A DNA stretch of 64,000 nt. It comes from Rugalucina vietnamica. Its lineage: Eukaryota > Mollusca > Bivalvia > Lucinida > Lucinidae. The position numbers and the translations under genes were made by a program. Shown one piece after another: positions 1-10,318 of the stretch. The first letter of the stretch is position 1. Each line of letters starts with the position of its first letter. Where the stretch lies: NCBI GenBank assembly GCA_964017185.1, contig OZ024876.1, positions 18,364,226-18,428,225 of the forward strand. The letters are read 5' to 3'. The notes below the pieces were generated by a model, which saw only the letters and a program-made list of their open reading frames with translations, ran no database searches and was not told the DNA's origin.

Positions 1-493
1 TATTTTTCATAAAACGCATTTTTAAAAATTCCCAGCAAAATTTTTCTTTTAATGAAATTCAATTAATTTTGTGTTTTTATGATTTGCTGGGCCACAATGA
101 TTATACTCGAACCAAAATTTTATTTAATCATTCTCTCAATTGTGTATTTTGGAGAAAAATGTTGATTTCACAAGTTTTCACCTAAAAATTACACCCGCTT
201 TCAAATCGCAACGAAACTCAGTTGTGAAACTGTCATATAAATGGCAAATCCTTAGAATTACTTAGACTTTGAAAATATATTATACTTACGCGAAAAAATA
301 TAAATAAAAACTTTGCATTTCTTTTTGTACTGAGTATACTACTACCATTTCAGTACATGTACAGTTCATCCTGCTTTAGTGGCCCTGTGTGTAAAACAAG
401 CAACGTGTCTTGTAAAAAAAAGGTCAATTGCTCATATCAATTGGCAATAAAAGCAATTCCTTGTACCCAGCAATGACATCATGTTAAAGAAAA

Positions 494-580
494 TGAGCCT
501 TTGCATGAGAAAACCAACAATCTGGTTTTCCGACCAGGTCCGACACACACCGGCCTGTCCAGTCTCAGAAGAAGGCCAGT
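494..580 (+). mobile_element. MITE-A fragment
   Basis: Only the first 85 or so bases of the MITE-A family (TGAGCC..GCATGAGAAAACCAACAAT, then TCCGACACACACCGGCCTGT). It lies in the intron after KIAA0825 exon 6. Confidence 0.65.
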
Positions 581-672
581 GATGCCAAAGTGACCTTCAA
601 GACACATTTTGCCTATCCATACCTGAAACTCATGTAAGAGTCTTATCTTTATCAAAAGAAAAAGCCAGCTAC

Positions 673-908
673 CTTAGACACAACTTTAGGATAGTCCATC
701 CTCCCTCCCCACAGGTCAGTCCTGATGTCTACCGTGACGAGGGAGTGAGTCTCGCTCCACTGGAGTTGTTCCTGGCTCAGGAGTTCAGCCATGGCTGAGC
801 GGACATGCTGGTCAACACCAGTACCCAGGTCAAGGGCAACCTTCTTGAAAATCAGTTTCCAGTCCCAATGGAACTTGTCCTCCAGCTTCAGTTTTTCAAT
901 CACTGTTA
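673..908 (-). CDS. KIAA0825: KIAA0825 coding exon 6 (last in window)
   Basis: 236 nt, entering in phase 1 and leaving in phase 0 (donor GTAGCT at 672). Contains FHWDWKLIFKKVALDLG and RTDLWGGRMDYPKVVSK. The downstream exons of this gene are outside the window. Confidence 0.8.
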
Positions 909-3900
909 CTGAAGATAAACATTAATTCTAACACACCCTGTCTATAGAAGCCAATGGTAAAGTGCAGTGATATATTGAGTGATATATCACAGGGCTGATT
1001 AGTGTGACTTTACTTTGCGCCGTTTTGATGCTATTTTGATTAAATTATGACATCAGCTATACCAAAAGTCACGTTACCTTGACGTTAGACCATGTAACGT
1101 CATTTCAACATGTTCAAAACGTAACAAACATATGTAAACATTTGCGGTGCAGTCAAAAGTTTTGAGGGATTACTTCAGTGCAATGGTGAAAAAGTTAAAG
1201 AAACTGAAGGTTTAAAATGATTTTATTATGTTTATTTTGTTTGTTAGAATTGAAATAGATCAGCTCTAGTGCGTGAATATTGTTGAGTAATATATCACAT
1301 TTTGTTGGTCAGTTGTACGCAGATAAATAACTCGCACTGTGCGCTCATGATTTGCTCTGCTTTACAACTGACCTCCAAACAGTGATATATTACTCAACAA
1401 TTCACTGCTAGAGCTGATCTATTTCTTAACTCATACAAGCCTGGCGTTCTTTTTATGGGACATAGGCAAACAGTATAGCCCCAGATGTGACGCCGCAGAA
1501 CGCGGCGTCCCATCTGGAGGCTATTCTGTTTGCTTAGAGAAAATTCATCGAAAAATGGAATAAAACAATTAAAATCCCTAAAATGAAAGTGGACTCATCC
1601 AAATGTTGATAATGGGCAAGTCCATTTGTCATATTTGGGTTAATCTATTTGTGACAAATGAACTTGTCCATGTTTTTCATTTGGATGAGTCCACTTTCAT
1701 CTTTAGGGACATCAGGACTCAGGGGTGGTTTTTAGATTTTATTTCATTTTTCAATGAAATTCATTTAAGCAAACAGAGTAGCCACAGGTGGAACACCACA
1801 TTTTTTGGCATCTCATCTGGGGCTACAATCTTTGCCTCACATCTGGGGCTACACTGTTTGCCTCACATCTCGGGCTACACTGTTTGCCTTTGTCCTATAA
1901 ATGTGATGCCAGGCTTAAATGAGTTTAGGATAGACACTGTAACATTTTATTAAGTAAGTAGGAAATGGCTAACAATTTATTACATTTATTCCCAGATTTT
2001 ATACCCATTGAACCGGCATATTATTCTACTAACTCTTGATTTAAAATATTCTCCTACTGTAAGTTCGTAAATTTTCGCGTGACTTTTATTTCACGAATTT
2101 TCAATTTCCGAATAATTAGCGAGTTTTTGAATTTGCGAACCAGTACTTGTGCCGTCTATAAAGCTCATGATAATTCTTTATTAGCGAGAACTTTATTTTT
2201 GCAAGGCGATACATTGAAGAATATTAGTGAAAATTAAGTTCCCATTAACAATAACATTTCCGAATTTACAGTATTTAATAATACATGAAGTCATGCAGCA
2301 TACCCAAAAAATCTTCTTGGTAGAACTGAAATGAAACTGATTACCTTTCGGTTGTGGTATATGATCAAAAAGCATAGACGATGTTGTAGAGTTCATGGAG
2401 CTGGTCATAGTGTCCGACATCCAGGCCTCCGAGTCTACACTGGACATGTTAGCACTTGAAGGTCGCTTCAGTTCTGGGCTAGAGCTGGGCTTCAACACAC
2501 CTGTATAGTACAAGATCAGGAGGTTCAGACACAACTTGTATATGAGCCGCCTCGTGGGAAAACCAACACAGGTCCGACACAAATCAGGCTGTACAGTCAC
2601 AGAAGCAGGCTAGAAGCTTGAAATTTCGGATTTAAGAAGAAGAGGAATTGTACTATCCGTGTAGCGAAAACAAAGATGCTGATCAGCTTCGCGGTTACAG
2701 TCGCAGAAGCAGGCTAGAAGCTTGAAACTTCAGATTTTGTTTGTTTGTTTGTATTGAGGCTTAACTAAAACAATTTTTAGTCATGTCAGGATGGAACCTT
2801 TTTCTGACAGGTTTGTGTCAGACCTGGTCAGAAACCCTAATGACAGCCCAAGACCATTTTTCTCCTGATGTGGCTCCTTTACCTTTCAAGCTGCCTTTTC
2901 TTTTTGTCTTCTTGGAACCCATATCCCCATAGTCCCAGAGAGAAGCCTTCTGTAGGCTTTCAACATGCTCCTCAATCTGCAGCACTGTGGTCACGATATT
3001 CAGAATCGCTTGGATATATTTTGTCGGAATCGTCATGGTAACATCGGTACCCACATTGTCAAACTGGCTTACAATACTGTCCAAACTCTGAGCCTGATTT
3101 CTCAGCAGGGAACCAGATTTTGATGTGGGTTTACCTTTACCCTTTGACCCCTGAACACAAAACGACTGGGCCGGTCCCCTCTTCACGCTGTCTTTCACCT
3201 CGTCCCATATCTCCTCCACCAATGCAGCCATTTCATCTGAGTATTTTTCAAGGTAAATTTTGTGAAAAGCTTTAAAGAGACTAGAAGTTTTAGTGAGGAA
3301 TCCTGAGCTAAGAAGAGCAAAATCTTCATTCATCATTTGAATGATAACTTGCGCGAGTTGCCGGCAATTCTGGGAAACTATGAGGAAATCCACATTCTCG
3401 GTGTCGCTTTCTGTGATGACGGAGTTGAAGCATTTCTCAACTTGCTGGCTTCTCAGTTCCTGATATCTGTAATAATCAGGAATTTACATAATTGAGCCTG
3501 AGCATGAGAAAACCAACAATTTGGGTTCCGACCAGGTCTGACACAAATCGGCATGTACAGTCACAGAAACAGGCTAGAGGCTAGGAATTTCGGATTTAAG
3601 TAGTAGAAGAAATGTACTATCCATGTAGTGAAAACAAAGGCGCTGATCAGCTGTGCAGTTACTGCACAGCTGATCTGTGCCTTTGTTTTCGCCTATGCAG
3701 AATGTTGGTTTTCCCATGCGGCTGCTCAAATTTACAAAATTTTGCTTCTTTTGTGATGTTTTTGTACTAGTCAACAATTTTTCAGTCATGTTGGGAAGGA
3801 CCAGCCCTTTGCTGGGGATTATACAGTACCTTGGGGAGTAAACACGTCTTGCTGAAGGACACAACTTGGCCCCCAAGCCAGGTTTAAACCCAGGACCTCT

Positions 3901-6900
3901 TAATTCTGCATCTGATACCTAACCACTACAGCACATACATGTAATAAATGATGGATAAATTTTTACTCTTCTCCATAAATTCATAAAATAATTATTGTAA
4001 GCTGCATGCATCCATTGCTTTTAATGAGTACCTACAAGCTAAAGATAATTTATGAAAGCCTAGGTGGTTTATGGGTCATAGTGTCTAACAAGACAAGGTG
4101 TGGCTATGCATTTAAAAATCTACAATTCTTATTGCAATACAAGTCAGTTTTAATTTACCGTAAGTGGAAAATGTAGGCATTTGAGCTATTACACTAGAAA
4201 ACCGGTAATCAGGGTTACGTACCAGCTCTAATACAAACCTGGGGCCAGTTGTTCAAAACTTTGTTAGCTTAGTGTCATTGTTAAGACCTCAACTTGTTAA
4301 CTTAATGCCGACTACATAAGCAAATACAGTGTACACCGTTATTTTTTGTTGATAAAATGTGAGAATCCTTTGCACTGCAAGGGATTCTCAAATTTTATCA
4401 ACAAAAAATAACAGAAATTTGAAATTTTAGACTTACTTGTAGACAGAAAATGGATTGTACAATCCATTTAAGGAAAACAAATCAATTATCAATTATAGTA
4501 ACTGTGGTGATCACCACAGTTACTATGACGCTGAAATGCATCTTTGTTTTTTTTTTTTTGTGCGTGAGTGTGTGTGTGTGTTGAGGCTTAACGTCCCAGT
4601 CAACAATTTTTCAGTCATGTCGGGACGGAGCCAAAGCTTCTTGGGTTTTTACCAGTACTGTTGGGAGTTAATGTATCTTGCTCAAGGACACAACACAATG
4701 ACGCCCGTGGGGATTGAACCCAGGACCACTCGATTCGGAGTCTGATGCTCTACCACTACGCCACCGCGCTCCCCATCTTTGTTTTTGCACATCAGGGTGG
4801 CCACAGATTTTTGGAAATCAAATTCCCTGATTTTTCCCTGATTTCTCCCTGATCTGGACTAAATTTTCCCTGATAAAATTTACTGATACCGTGACAAATC
4901 ATTTTGTTTTGAACTTGTGTATTTTGACAAAATGTGAGTTCATTTTTCTTATAAACCCTGCCAATGATGTTAAAATAATAAATGTATATACTGACTGATC
5001 AAAATCATCGAGTACAGACTGATCAAAATCATACAAGTTCTAATTTACTTGCATGGTAATGTAAACCAATTGGTTAAAAATTTGTTTGGCCTCCAACCTC
5101 CCTTTATACGTTATAGCCATACCTACTGCTCCATAAGTGTTACAAACATGACTGTCATTATTCTTATTTTTATTCTTTGTACATGGTACTGTCTAAAGCT
5201 CTGTCATTTGAAAGTTGACAACACAGGCCAGTGCTCAGCTGTGAGATAATGTAGAAGAGGTCATAAAATCTCTTTCTCTTCAATTTCAGTTCAGAGTTCA
5301 TACAGGCAAATAGAAAATAGAGGAAAACAAAACTGATTGGCCATATCTCATCAACATTCAATGTTTCATCCAGCTGAGCCATGAGACTATAAACAAACTA
5401 CATGTATATGAAACTAATAAGAAAAGGAAACATGATGACCAAAAGTACAAAATGTCCCCTGGCACATTAAACCACTGGGGTAAAATGTTCTATCACTTAC
5501 ACAATTCTTATCCATAAACATGTAATACATGTACTTAAAGCTAAAAAATAAAGCTAGAAACAATACTTAAACTTTATAGAAGTATACTGAATTTATCATC
5601 ATATTCTATTAAAAGTGTCAGCAATTTAGCATCAATTAAGTCTAAGATTCCTAAAGCAAAATCTATGAAGGCAATTTGTAATGCATCATAATTATTAATG
5701 AAAAGTCTTTTGGTAACAAAACAGACATAACATCGTTTTTTGGTGGTGGTGTTTGCCATAACCATTTGTATATGCCATTTTAAGGCATGCATGCACAGTC
5801 TTCTGGTATAGCTCTGAGACAATGGTGGCTCATTTCCGTTTAACTATCTAACTTTAACTTCTGACCATTATTAGGTTAAGTGATTTGTGTTGCATTTATG
5901 CCTTTTAGCAGAATTTACAAATATACAATTTATAGTCAACTTTTGCTTTATATTGTTTATACCAAATGGCACATGAAAATTGAAATAATGATACATGTAA
6001 TTCTCAGAAAAAATAAATATAAGGATTTTTACAAACCAGTGCCTCTGTCATTTTAAACATGCCCCTAAGTCTGAATTTAAAAAGTGAGATTTTTTTTTTA
6101 CTTGGCATACCCCTTAATTTCACTGTATATATCATAACTGTCAATTCAGATAGAAACCACCAGAAACCATGATGGCTGCTTGACAAGTTTCATCTTATCA
6201 ACACAAGATTTTCAAAATTCCCTGATTTTTCCCTGATTTTCATAAAATTTTCAAATTCCCTGATTTTTCCCTGAAGGGAATTTTTTTTCATCATTTTCCC
6301 TGTTTTCCCTGTTTTCCAGAGTCCGTGGCCACCCTGGCACATGCACAAAGCCTTTTACTGATTGTAAAATAACTTGGAAATTATTCTCACCTTTCCCACA
6401 CTTCATCAACTGGCTGCAATGTAATCAGGCTCTGGAAATATCTCAGCCTCTTTCTGGCATTCAGGTCGACCTCCACTGGACCAGAGGTCAAGGTCAAATG
6501 AGCCAGCTTGTCGTAGAAGTATCGCCGTAAATGCAGCGCTATGTTATCCCATTTCTGGGCTATCTGCATCTCACTATTGTCTGACACTGCGTTCAGTGAC
6601 ATGGTGGATGCAATGGGATCTACAACTGTGGCTTTCAAGGGCAGAGACAGGCCCTGTTTAGAGGATAGTGAAAGTAAATCTTCAAGGACAGCCTCTTCAC
6701 ATCCAGGGATATTCTCCAACATGTCTGACTGAAAATAAAGGAAAACTTTTAAGAATCCAGGGATGTTCTCCAACATGTCTGACTGAAAATAAAAAATGTG
6801 TTTGTTTGGTTTGTTTCTTAAAGTCCCTTTTAAGTTGTTAACAGCTATGGTCATGTCAGGACATAGCCTCCATTTTACAGGACTTCAACTCAACATTGGG

Positions 6901-8839
6901 ATGTTATGATATGTGAAATGTGCTTTTAAATATAACCACTAAAGGCTTACATGTACATGTATAGATTATTTGAAAACCACTTTTTCTGGGCAGCTTCCAA
7001 CCTTTTAGGTGGTTAACCAGTAATCAGTCAGTATGTGATAAGCTTTGCCTGAAGCCACAAGCAGGGTCTTGTCACAGGGGTCCTTAGAACTTTCATTTTC
7101 GATATTTGAGAGTCCTTGGGTAAAATTTAATAGTCCTTTCTACAAGAATGGAAAGACTTATAATTGACAGTTTAGTATTTGCTTGGAAATTCAGCTAGCA
7201 ATCACATCAACATCAAAGAAACCTTTAAATATAAACTGAAATAAGATTTCTGAATTCCATAAAGAAACATTTTACAGTTTCTCAAAGCGGACAACCCAAC
7301 TTGCTTTCCCTACACAGATTTCTCTTCTTCCTAAATCCAAAATTTCAAGCTTCTAGTCATCTTCTGTAGCTGCACAAACTGGTTTTGTGTCAGACCTGGT
7401 TGGAAACCCCGAAGACGGCTTTTCTGGCATCGTGGTTCAATTGACTTACAGCATGTGATAAAATGTCAGTTATGGCATCAGGCTCTGGATCATAGCAGGA
7501 GTCTTTCTCTAGCACATGGTTACTGATCATACTGTGCAGAGCATCTTTTGGAGTGACATAGTCCTTCCCAACAACATTGTTGGTCAGTTTCATCAGGTCA
7601 CGCAGACAGGTGTCCAGGCTGAAATATATTTGTACATGACATAAGCTGTAGAGTTAAACATATTTGTACATGATATAAGCTGTAAGAGCTGTAGAGTTAA
7701 GCATATTTGTACATGACATAAGCTGTAGAGTTAAGCATACTTGTACATCAGGGTTCAAACTAGACAAGAAATTTAGGGAGAAGTTTTGTCTCTCCCCAGG
7801 AAAATTTGAGAGAAGTTTGGGCTTTAATTTGAGGTTTGCCTATATATTCTATACATTTTCACTTCTCCCTCAGCTGAAAATAAGGAGAAGTTTGTTCATT
7901 TAGGGAGACTATTTCTCCCTAGTCCCCCTTTAGGCTATTCTCTGTACATGACATAAGCTATAAGAGCTGTAGAGTTAAACATATTCGTACATGACATAAG
8001 CTGTAAGAGCTGCAGAATTAAACATATTCGTTAATGACAAAAGCTGAAGAGTTAAACATATTTGTACAATGTACATGACATAAGCTAAAAGAGATGTAGA
8101 GTTAAACATATTTGTGCATGAAATAAGCTGAAGAGTTAAACATATTTGTACATGACACAAGCTGTAGAGTTAAACATATTTGTACATGGTGTAAGCTGTA
8201 GAGTTAAACTTAAACATACACCTTAAGTAAACCTCTTTATAACACTATTGTTGGGGTCTAATACAATTTACGTGTTAGCTATCCAATCAGTGTTATAATG
8301 AGTGTAAAATATATAGATATATAGCAAAAATAGAACATTTGGGTCCTTGTGAATGGTCCTTGTTATATCCAGAAGAAGTCTGGGTGTATTTGTACATACC
8401 ATAAGCTGTAAGAGCTGTAGAGTTAAACATATTTGTACATGACATGTTATATTAACAATGCTGGTGCCTGACCTGGCTGGAAATCATGAAAACCACTTTT
8501 CTCTTGATGCAGTTTACTTACTCCTGGGGGAAGGGCTTGTGGTTAGTGTCAGATTCTGCAACAAGAAGTAGAGCCACAGCAAGAGACATTAACTCCCCCA
8601 TTATCATAGTACCTGTTAATACATTGGAAGTGGTGGCTCTATATCAACATGACTGAAAAAATGTTGACTGGAACATTAAACCACAAAACAAACAAAACTT
8701 ACTCCTTGCTGTTCTCTTCCAGATCAACATCCAGGTCTGCTATGTATGTCTCCAGCGTTGCCAGACTGGGCACCCCACCCGCTAACAGGCTCTGTAGAGG
8801 GGGCAGTGTCTCCTCATAATTCAACTGTAGGCCGGACAT
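673..8839 (-). CDS. KIAA0825: KIAA0825 homologue, 5' six coding exons (partial gene)
   Basis: Coding exons on the minus strand, in order: 8839-8703, 7618-7450, 6728-6391, 3466-2883, 2500-2345 and 908-673. All have AG/GT borders, and the phases join without a break into 540 codons. Recognition is by remembered similarity to human KIAA0825: the stretch KWDNIALHLRRYFYDKL matches a conserved DDIRLHLRRF-type segment, the VDEVWERYQEL junction matches a conserved EVxxKYQ region, and the N-terminal LETYIADLDVDLEENSK resembles the human N-terminus. Human KIAA0825 is about 1,275 aa, so this is roughly the N-terminal 40%; the rest lies left of base 673. The protein is a poorly understood cytosolic candidate linked in humans to postaxial polydactyly; no catalytic motif, signal peptide or membrane segment is visible. 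A Lys/Gly/Ser-rich low-complexity stretch lies near the end of exon 4. The start is the first in-frame Met after an acceptor-like AG, so a 5' non-coding exon may lie upstream. Confidence 0.85.
928..1250. mobile_element. TIR element with TTCTAACACA-type ends, nested beside a foldback
   Basis: Starts with ATTCTAACACACC next to KIAA0825 exon 6 and meets the complementary TTGTTAGAATTG at about 1242-1253. Related ends occur at 35356-35642 (GATTCTAACACAG / GTGTGTTAGAATC). A non-coding DNA transposon derivative is the simplest reading. Confidence 0.45.
1250..1432. repeat. Palindromic element (AGATCAGCTCTAG arms)
   Basis: Left arm AATAGATCAGCTCTAGTG and right arm CTAGAGCTGATCTATTTC enclose a second inverted pair, TTGGTCAGTTGTA/TACAACTGACC. 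A second copy lies at about 35180-35350, so this is a dispersed foldback family. Confidence 0.7.
1437..1917. mobile_element. Foldback/TIR element with AGCCTGGC ends
   Basis: Left AGCCTGGCGTTCTTTTTATG and right TGTGATGCCAGGCTTA are inverted, continuing inward as GGCAAACAGTATAGCCCCAG against CTACACTGTTTGCC. An inner inverted pair (AAAGTGGACTCATCCAAATG, reversed at about 1680-1700) and three direct CATCTGGGGCTACA-type repeats on the right arm give a layered palindrome. No coding capacity is credible. Confidence 0.7.
2345..2500 (-). CDS. KIAA0825: KIAA0825 coding exon 5
   Basis: 156 nt, phase 1 in and phase 1 out. Encodes a Ser/Met/Thr-rich low-complexity segment (for example MTSSMNSTTSSM). The acceptor is at 2502-2501 and the donor GTAATC follows 2345. 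A MITE-A copy starts about 40 bp from the acceptor. Confidence 0.75.
2543..2735 (+). mobile_element. MITE-A copy, rearranged 3' part
   Basis: Starts TGAGCCGCCTCGTGGGAAAA and runs to the central GCTGATCAGCTTCGCGG palindrome. It then repeats the CAGAAGCAGGCTAGAAGCTTGAAA segment instead of the usual second arm, so the copy is internally recombined. Confidence 0.75.
2807..2876 (-). mobile_element. MITE-A terminal fragment abutting a splice donor
   Basis: Matches the last 70 or so bases of MITE-A (GTGTCAGACCTGGTCAGAAACC ... GATGTGGCTC, shortened here). Its end is six bases from the donor of KIAA0825 exon 4. Confidence 0.65.
2883..3466 (-). CDS. KIAA0825: KIAA0825 coding exon 4
   Basis: The largest exon (584 nt), starting in phase 2 with YQELRSQQVEKCFN and ending in phase 1 after a basic KKTKRKGSLK tract. 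The donor is GTAAAG. MITE-A sequence starts only six bases into the intron on the donor side, and another copy lies about 25 bp from the acceptor. Confidence 0.83.
3493..3728 (+). mobile_element. MITE-A, full-length copy
   Basis: About 236 bp with inverted ends (TGAGCC..CATGAGAAAACCAAC against GTTGGTTTTCCCATGCGG..GCTCA) and a strong central palindrome (GCTGATCAGCTGTGCAGTTACTG and reverse). The flanking AAT on both sides could be a target duplication but is too short to be sure. Confidence 0.8.
3740..3940 (-). mobile_element. tRNA-derived SINE, diverged
   Basis: On the minus strand GTGCTGTAGTGGTTAGG (A-box-like) is followed by CCTGGGTTTAAACCTGG (B-box-like). A body shared with the 4545-4774 copy follows, including the AACAATTTTTCAGTCATGT segment near its 3' end. 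Confidence 0.65.
4195..4545. repeat. MITE-A-like copy carrying a foldback insert
   Basis: Bases 4195-4250 and 4430-4545 are a diverged MITE-A. Inserted between them is a foldback (about 4250-4430) with arms TTATTTTTTGTTGATAAAATG / ATTTTATCAACAAAAAATAA around a loop at about 4375. The same foldback recurs at 35700-35880. Confidence 0.55.
4545..4774 (-). mobile_element. tRNA-derived SINE with clear target-site duplication
   Basis: Minus strand: head GGTGGCGTAGTGGTAGAGC (box A) and CCTGGGTTCAATCCC (box B), then the family body, ending in a tail seen as T9-12 on the plus strand. The 13-bp sequence CATCTTTGTTTTT occurs on both sides, as expected for LINE-mediated insertion. It lies inside a MITE-A-like copy. 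Confidence 0.85.
4793..6336. mobile_element. hAT-like DNA transposon, non-autonomous (1.54 kb)
   Basis: Inverted ends CAGGGTGGCCAC with subterminal TTCCCTGATTTTTCCCTGA repeats on both sides are typical of hAT termini. GCACAT flanks both ends (4787-4792 and 6337-6342); hAT normally makes 8 bp, so this duplication looks short. The interior is AT-rich with no transposase ORF. The right end lies about 50 bp from the KIAA0825 exon 3 donor. Confidence 0.75.
6391..6728 (-). CDS. KIAA0825: KIAA0825 coding exon 3
   Basis: The best-conserved exon, with WDNIALHLRRYFYDKL near its middle. The donor GTGAGA starts at 6390; the acceptor is at 6730-6729. The acceptor and the first 30 or so coding bases are duplicated just upstream at about 6753-6793. 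Confidence 0.88.
6701..6793. repeat. Tandem duplication of an exon start (about 54 bp offset)
   Basis: Two nearly identical copies (about 6702-6740 and 6754-6793) carry the polypyrimidine/acceptor TTTTCAG and the first codons of KIAA0825 exon 3 (SDMLENIPG). They lie in the same reading frame, so the upstream acceptor could add 18 residues without a frameshift. Confidence 0.8.
7322..7439 (-). mobile_element. MITE-A partial copy
   Basis: Second half of MITE-A (TCTTCTTCCTAAATCCAAAA ... TCAGACCTGGTTGGAAACCC ... GTGGTTCA). It ends about 10 bp from the donor of KIAA0825 exon 2. Confidence 0.65.
7450..7618 (-). CDS. KIAA0825: KIAA0825 coding exon 2
   Basis: The acceptor AG is at 7620-7619 and the donor GTAAGT starts at 7449. 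It enters in phase 2 and leaves in phase 0, joining exons 1 and 3 exactly. It encodes LDTCLRDLMKL followed by an acidic stretch (DPEPDAITD). The donor is about 10 bp from the end of a MITE-A fragment. Confidence 0.8.
7622..8450. repeat. Interrupted minisatellite in KIAA0825 intron 1
   Basis: Imperfect units built on TTTGTACATGACATAAGCTG plus TAGAGTTAAACAT recur at about 7625-7750, 7940-8215 and 8392-8445. They are interrupted by a non-repeat block at about 7750-7940 (beginning CAGGGTTCAAAC) and another at about 8220-8390. Unit length varies between about 33 and 53 bp. Confidence 0.8.
8703..8839 (-). CDS. KIAA0825: KIAA0825 coding exon 1 (initiator)
   Basis: Begins at ATG (8839-8837) and encodes 45 codons plus 2 nt. 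The donor GTAAGT starts at 8702. An acceptor-like AG three bases before the ATG suggests a leader exon further upstream. The acidic end LDVDLEENSK continues into exon 2. Confidence 0.75.
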
Positions 8840-8871
8840 CTCTCTACAATAATTTACAGATAGAAAACATT

Positions 8872-9102
8872 TGAGCCGTCTCGTGAGAAAACCAACCATG
8901 TGGTTTCCAAACAAACACAAACCGAGCTGTACAAGCACAGAAGATGGCTAGAGGCTGGAAATTTTGGATTTAGAAAGTAGAGGAATTGCACAATCCGTGT
9001 AGCAAAAACAAAGGCTCTGATCAGCTTCACGGTTACCGCGAAGCTGATCTGCGTCTTTGTTTTAGCATAGGCAATAATCCCGTTTTCTCATGACGCGGCT
9101 CA
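8872..9102 (+). mobile_element. MITE-A, full-length copy upstream of the KIAA0825 start exon
   Basis: Inverted ends TGAGCCGTCTCGTGAGAAAA / TTTTCTCATGACGCGGCTCA with the central TTCACGGTTACCGCGAAGCTG palindrome region. It lies some 30 bp upstream of the first coding exon and so may sit in the leader intron or promoter. Confidence 0.8.
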
Positions 9103-10282
9103 GATAGAAAAACATCTAACTCAGCAAGGCAATTAAAATGAGCACCCACTATTACCATCTGGCATCAACTGTCATAATTACTGCCTTCATCTTTCGTTAT
9201 CTTGAAAACTCCATTCTGGAGTGTTTCATCCTATAATTTTACCTTGTTTTTGTCAAACTGGGTCCTCATGAAAACTGGGCTATTTCTAAGTGATCATTCA
9301 TTTACTGCCAATCAGCAGGTGGGGCAAAAACACTGAAGAACCGTGAGAATGACCACAGCAGAACTTTGTCTCACGTGCCACATGGTCAAACACTGGGATG
9401 CTCGAAGACCAGACACAGTGGTGAATGTGAGATTTTACGCCAACACTTGTGATCCCCATAGTCACTACTATTCAGAAATAGTAACAAGAGGTGAGTGTGT
9501 GTGTGTGTGGGGGGGGGGGGGGTTGTTGGAGTTAAAAATATAATGTACTGATATGTGACCATATCATTTAATCAGACACACACGTCACCAGACATAATCA
9601 ATCACAACACTGTCAAGAGCTTCTCTTAATTGCTTACATGCTGCTTTTTTTTTCCAGCAACCACTAAAATAATTCTAATTCTTCTTGGCCAATGGAGAAG
9701 AAGACTATGCATGTTTTAGTGTATTGTTTTCATTTTTCTACATTAAATTTAATGCAGAGATAGATTTTAGACCTGCAATGGATACACAGAAGTACAGTTT
9801 TTCATGTTTCCTAATGAGGCTTTTGATCGAATCGTCAATCCATGGTAAGCTATATTTTGTCTTGGTCATTTTTGTTGGTACATGTATAAGCCTTATAATA
9901 GCCACAAGAACCTTAGACTTTAAAACTGACCCACATGTCAAAGTCATTTACTGACATGACTATGGGTGAAAGGAACGAAAATTGCATGATTATATAAATT
10001 ATAATGATATTGACTGAGTTATACCATTGACCGAAGGAGCAAAAAGGCAGGACAGGAGCAGTTCAGGTAACCAATAGTGATTTTTTTCCACAAAAGAGTA
10101 GCTTGCCAACTGGATCAATAGGCTAGTATGATCCGCACGAATGCCCAGCTGATAACACCGCTTATCAGCATGAACATTGTGCGGAGAGCCTCAGCCTTAA
10201 ACTATAGTCACACTGTTATGATTAACGATACATTGCGCATATGTCATGCCAACCAGATTTCAAATAGCTCAGCAGCTCTGAT
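9103..10282. other. Interval with one possible exon and a GT/G run
   Basis: No recognised gene. A plus-strand open segment 9349-9490 ends in a good donor (AGAG|GTGAGT) and is followed by (GT)n and a 13-base G run at about 9492-9522. The remainder is AT-rich and unassigned. Confidence 0.4.
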
Positions 10283-10318
10283 TTGGCAGAGGCTTTCATA
10301 GGTCGGTCCAACATTTTG

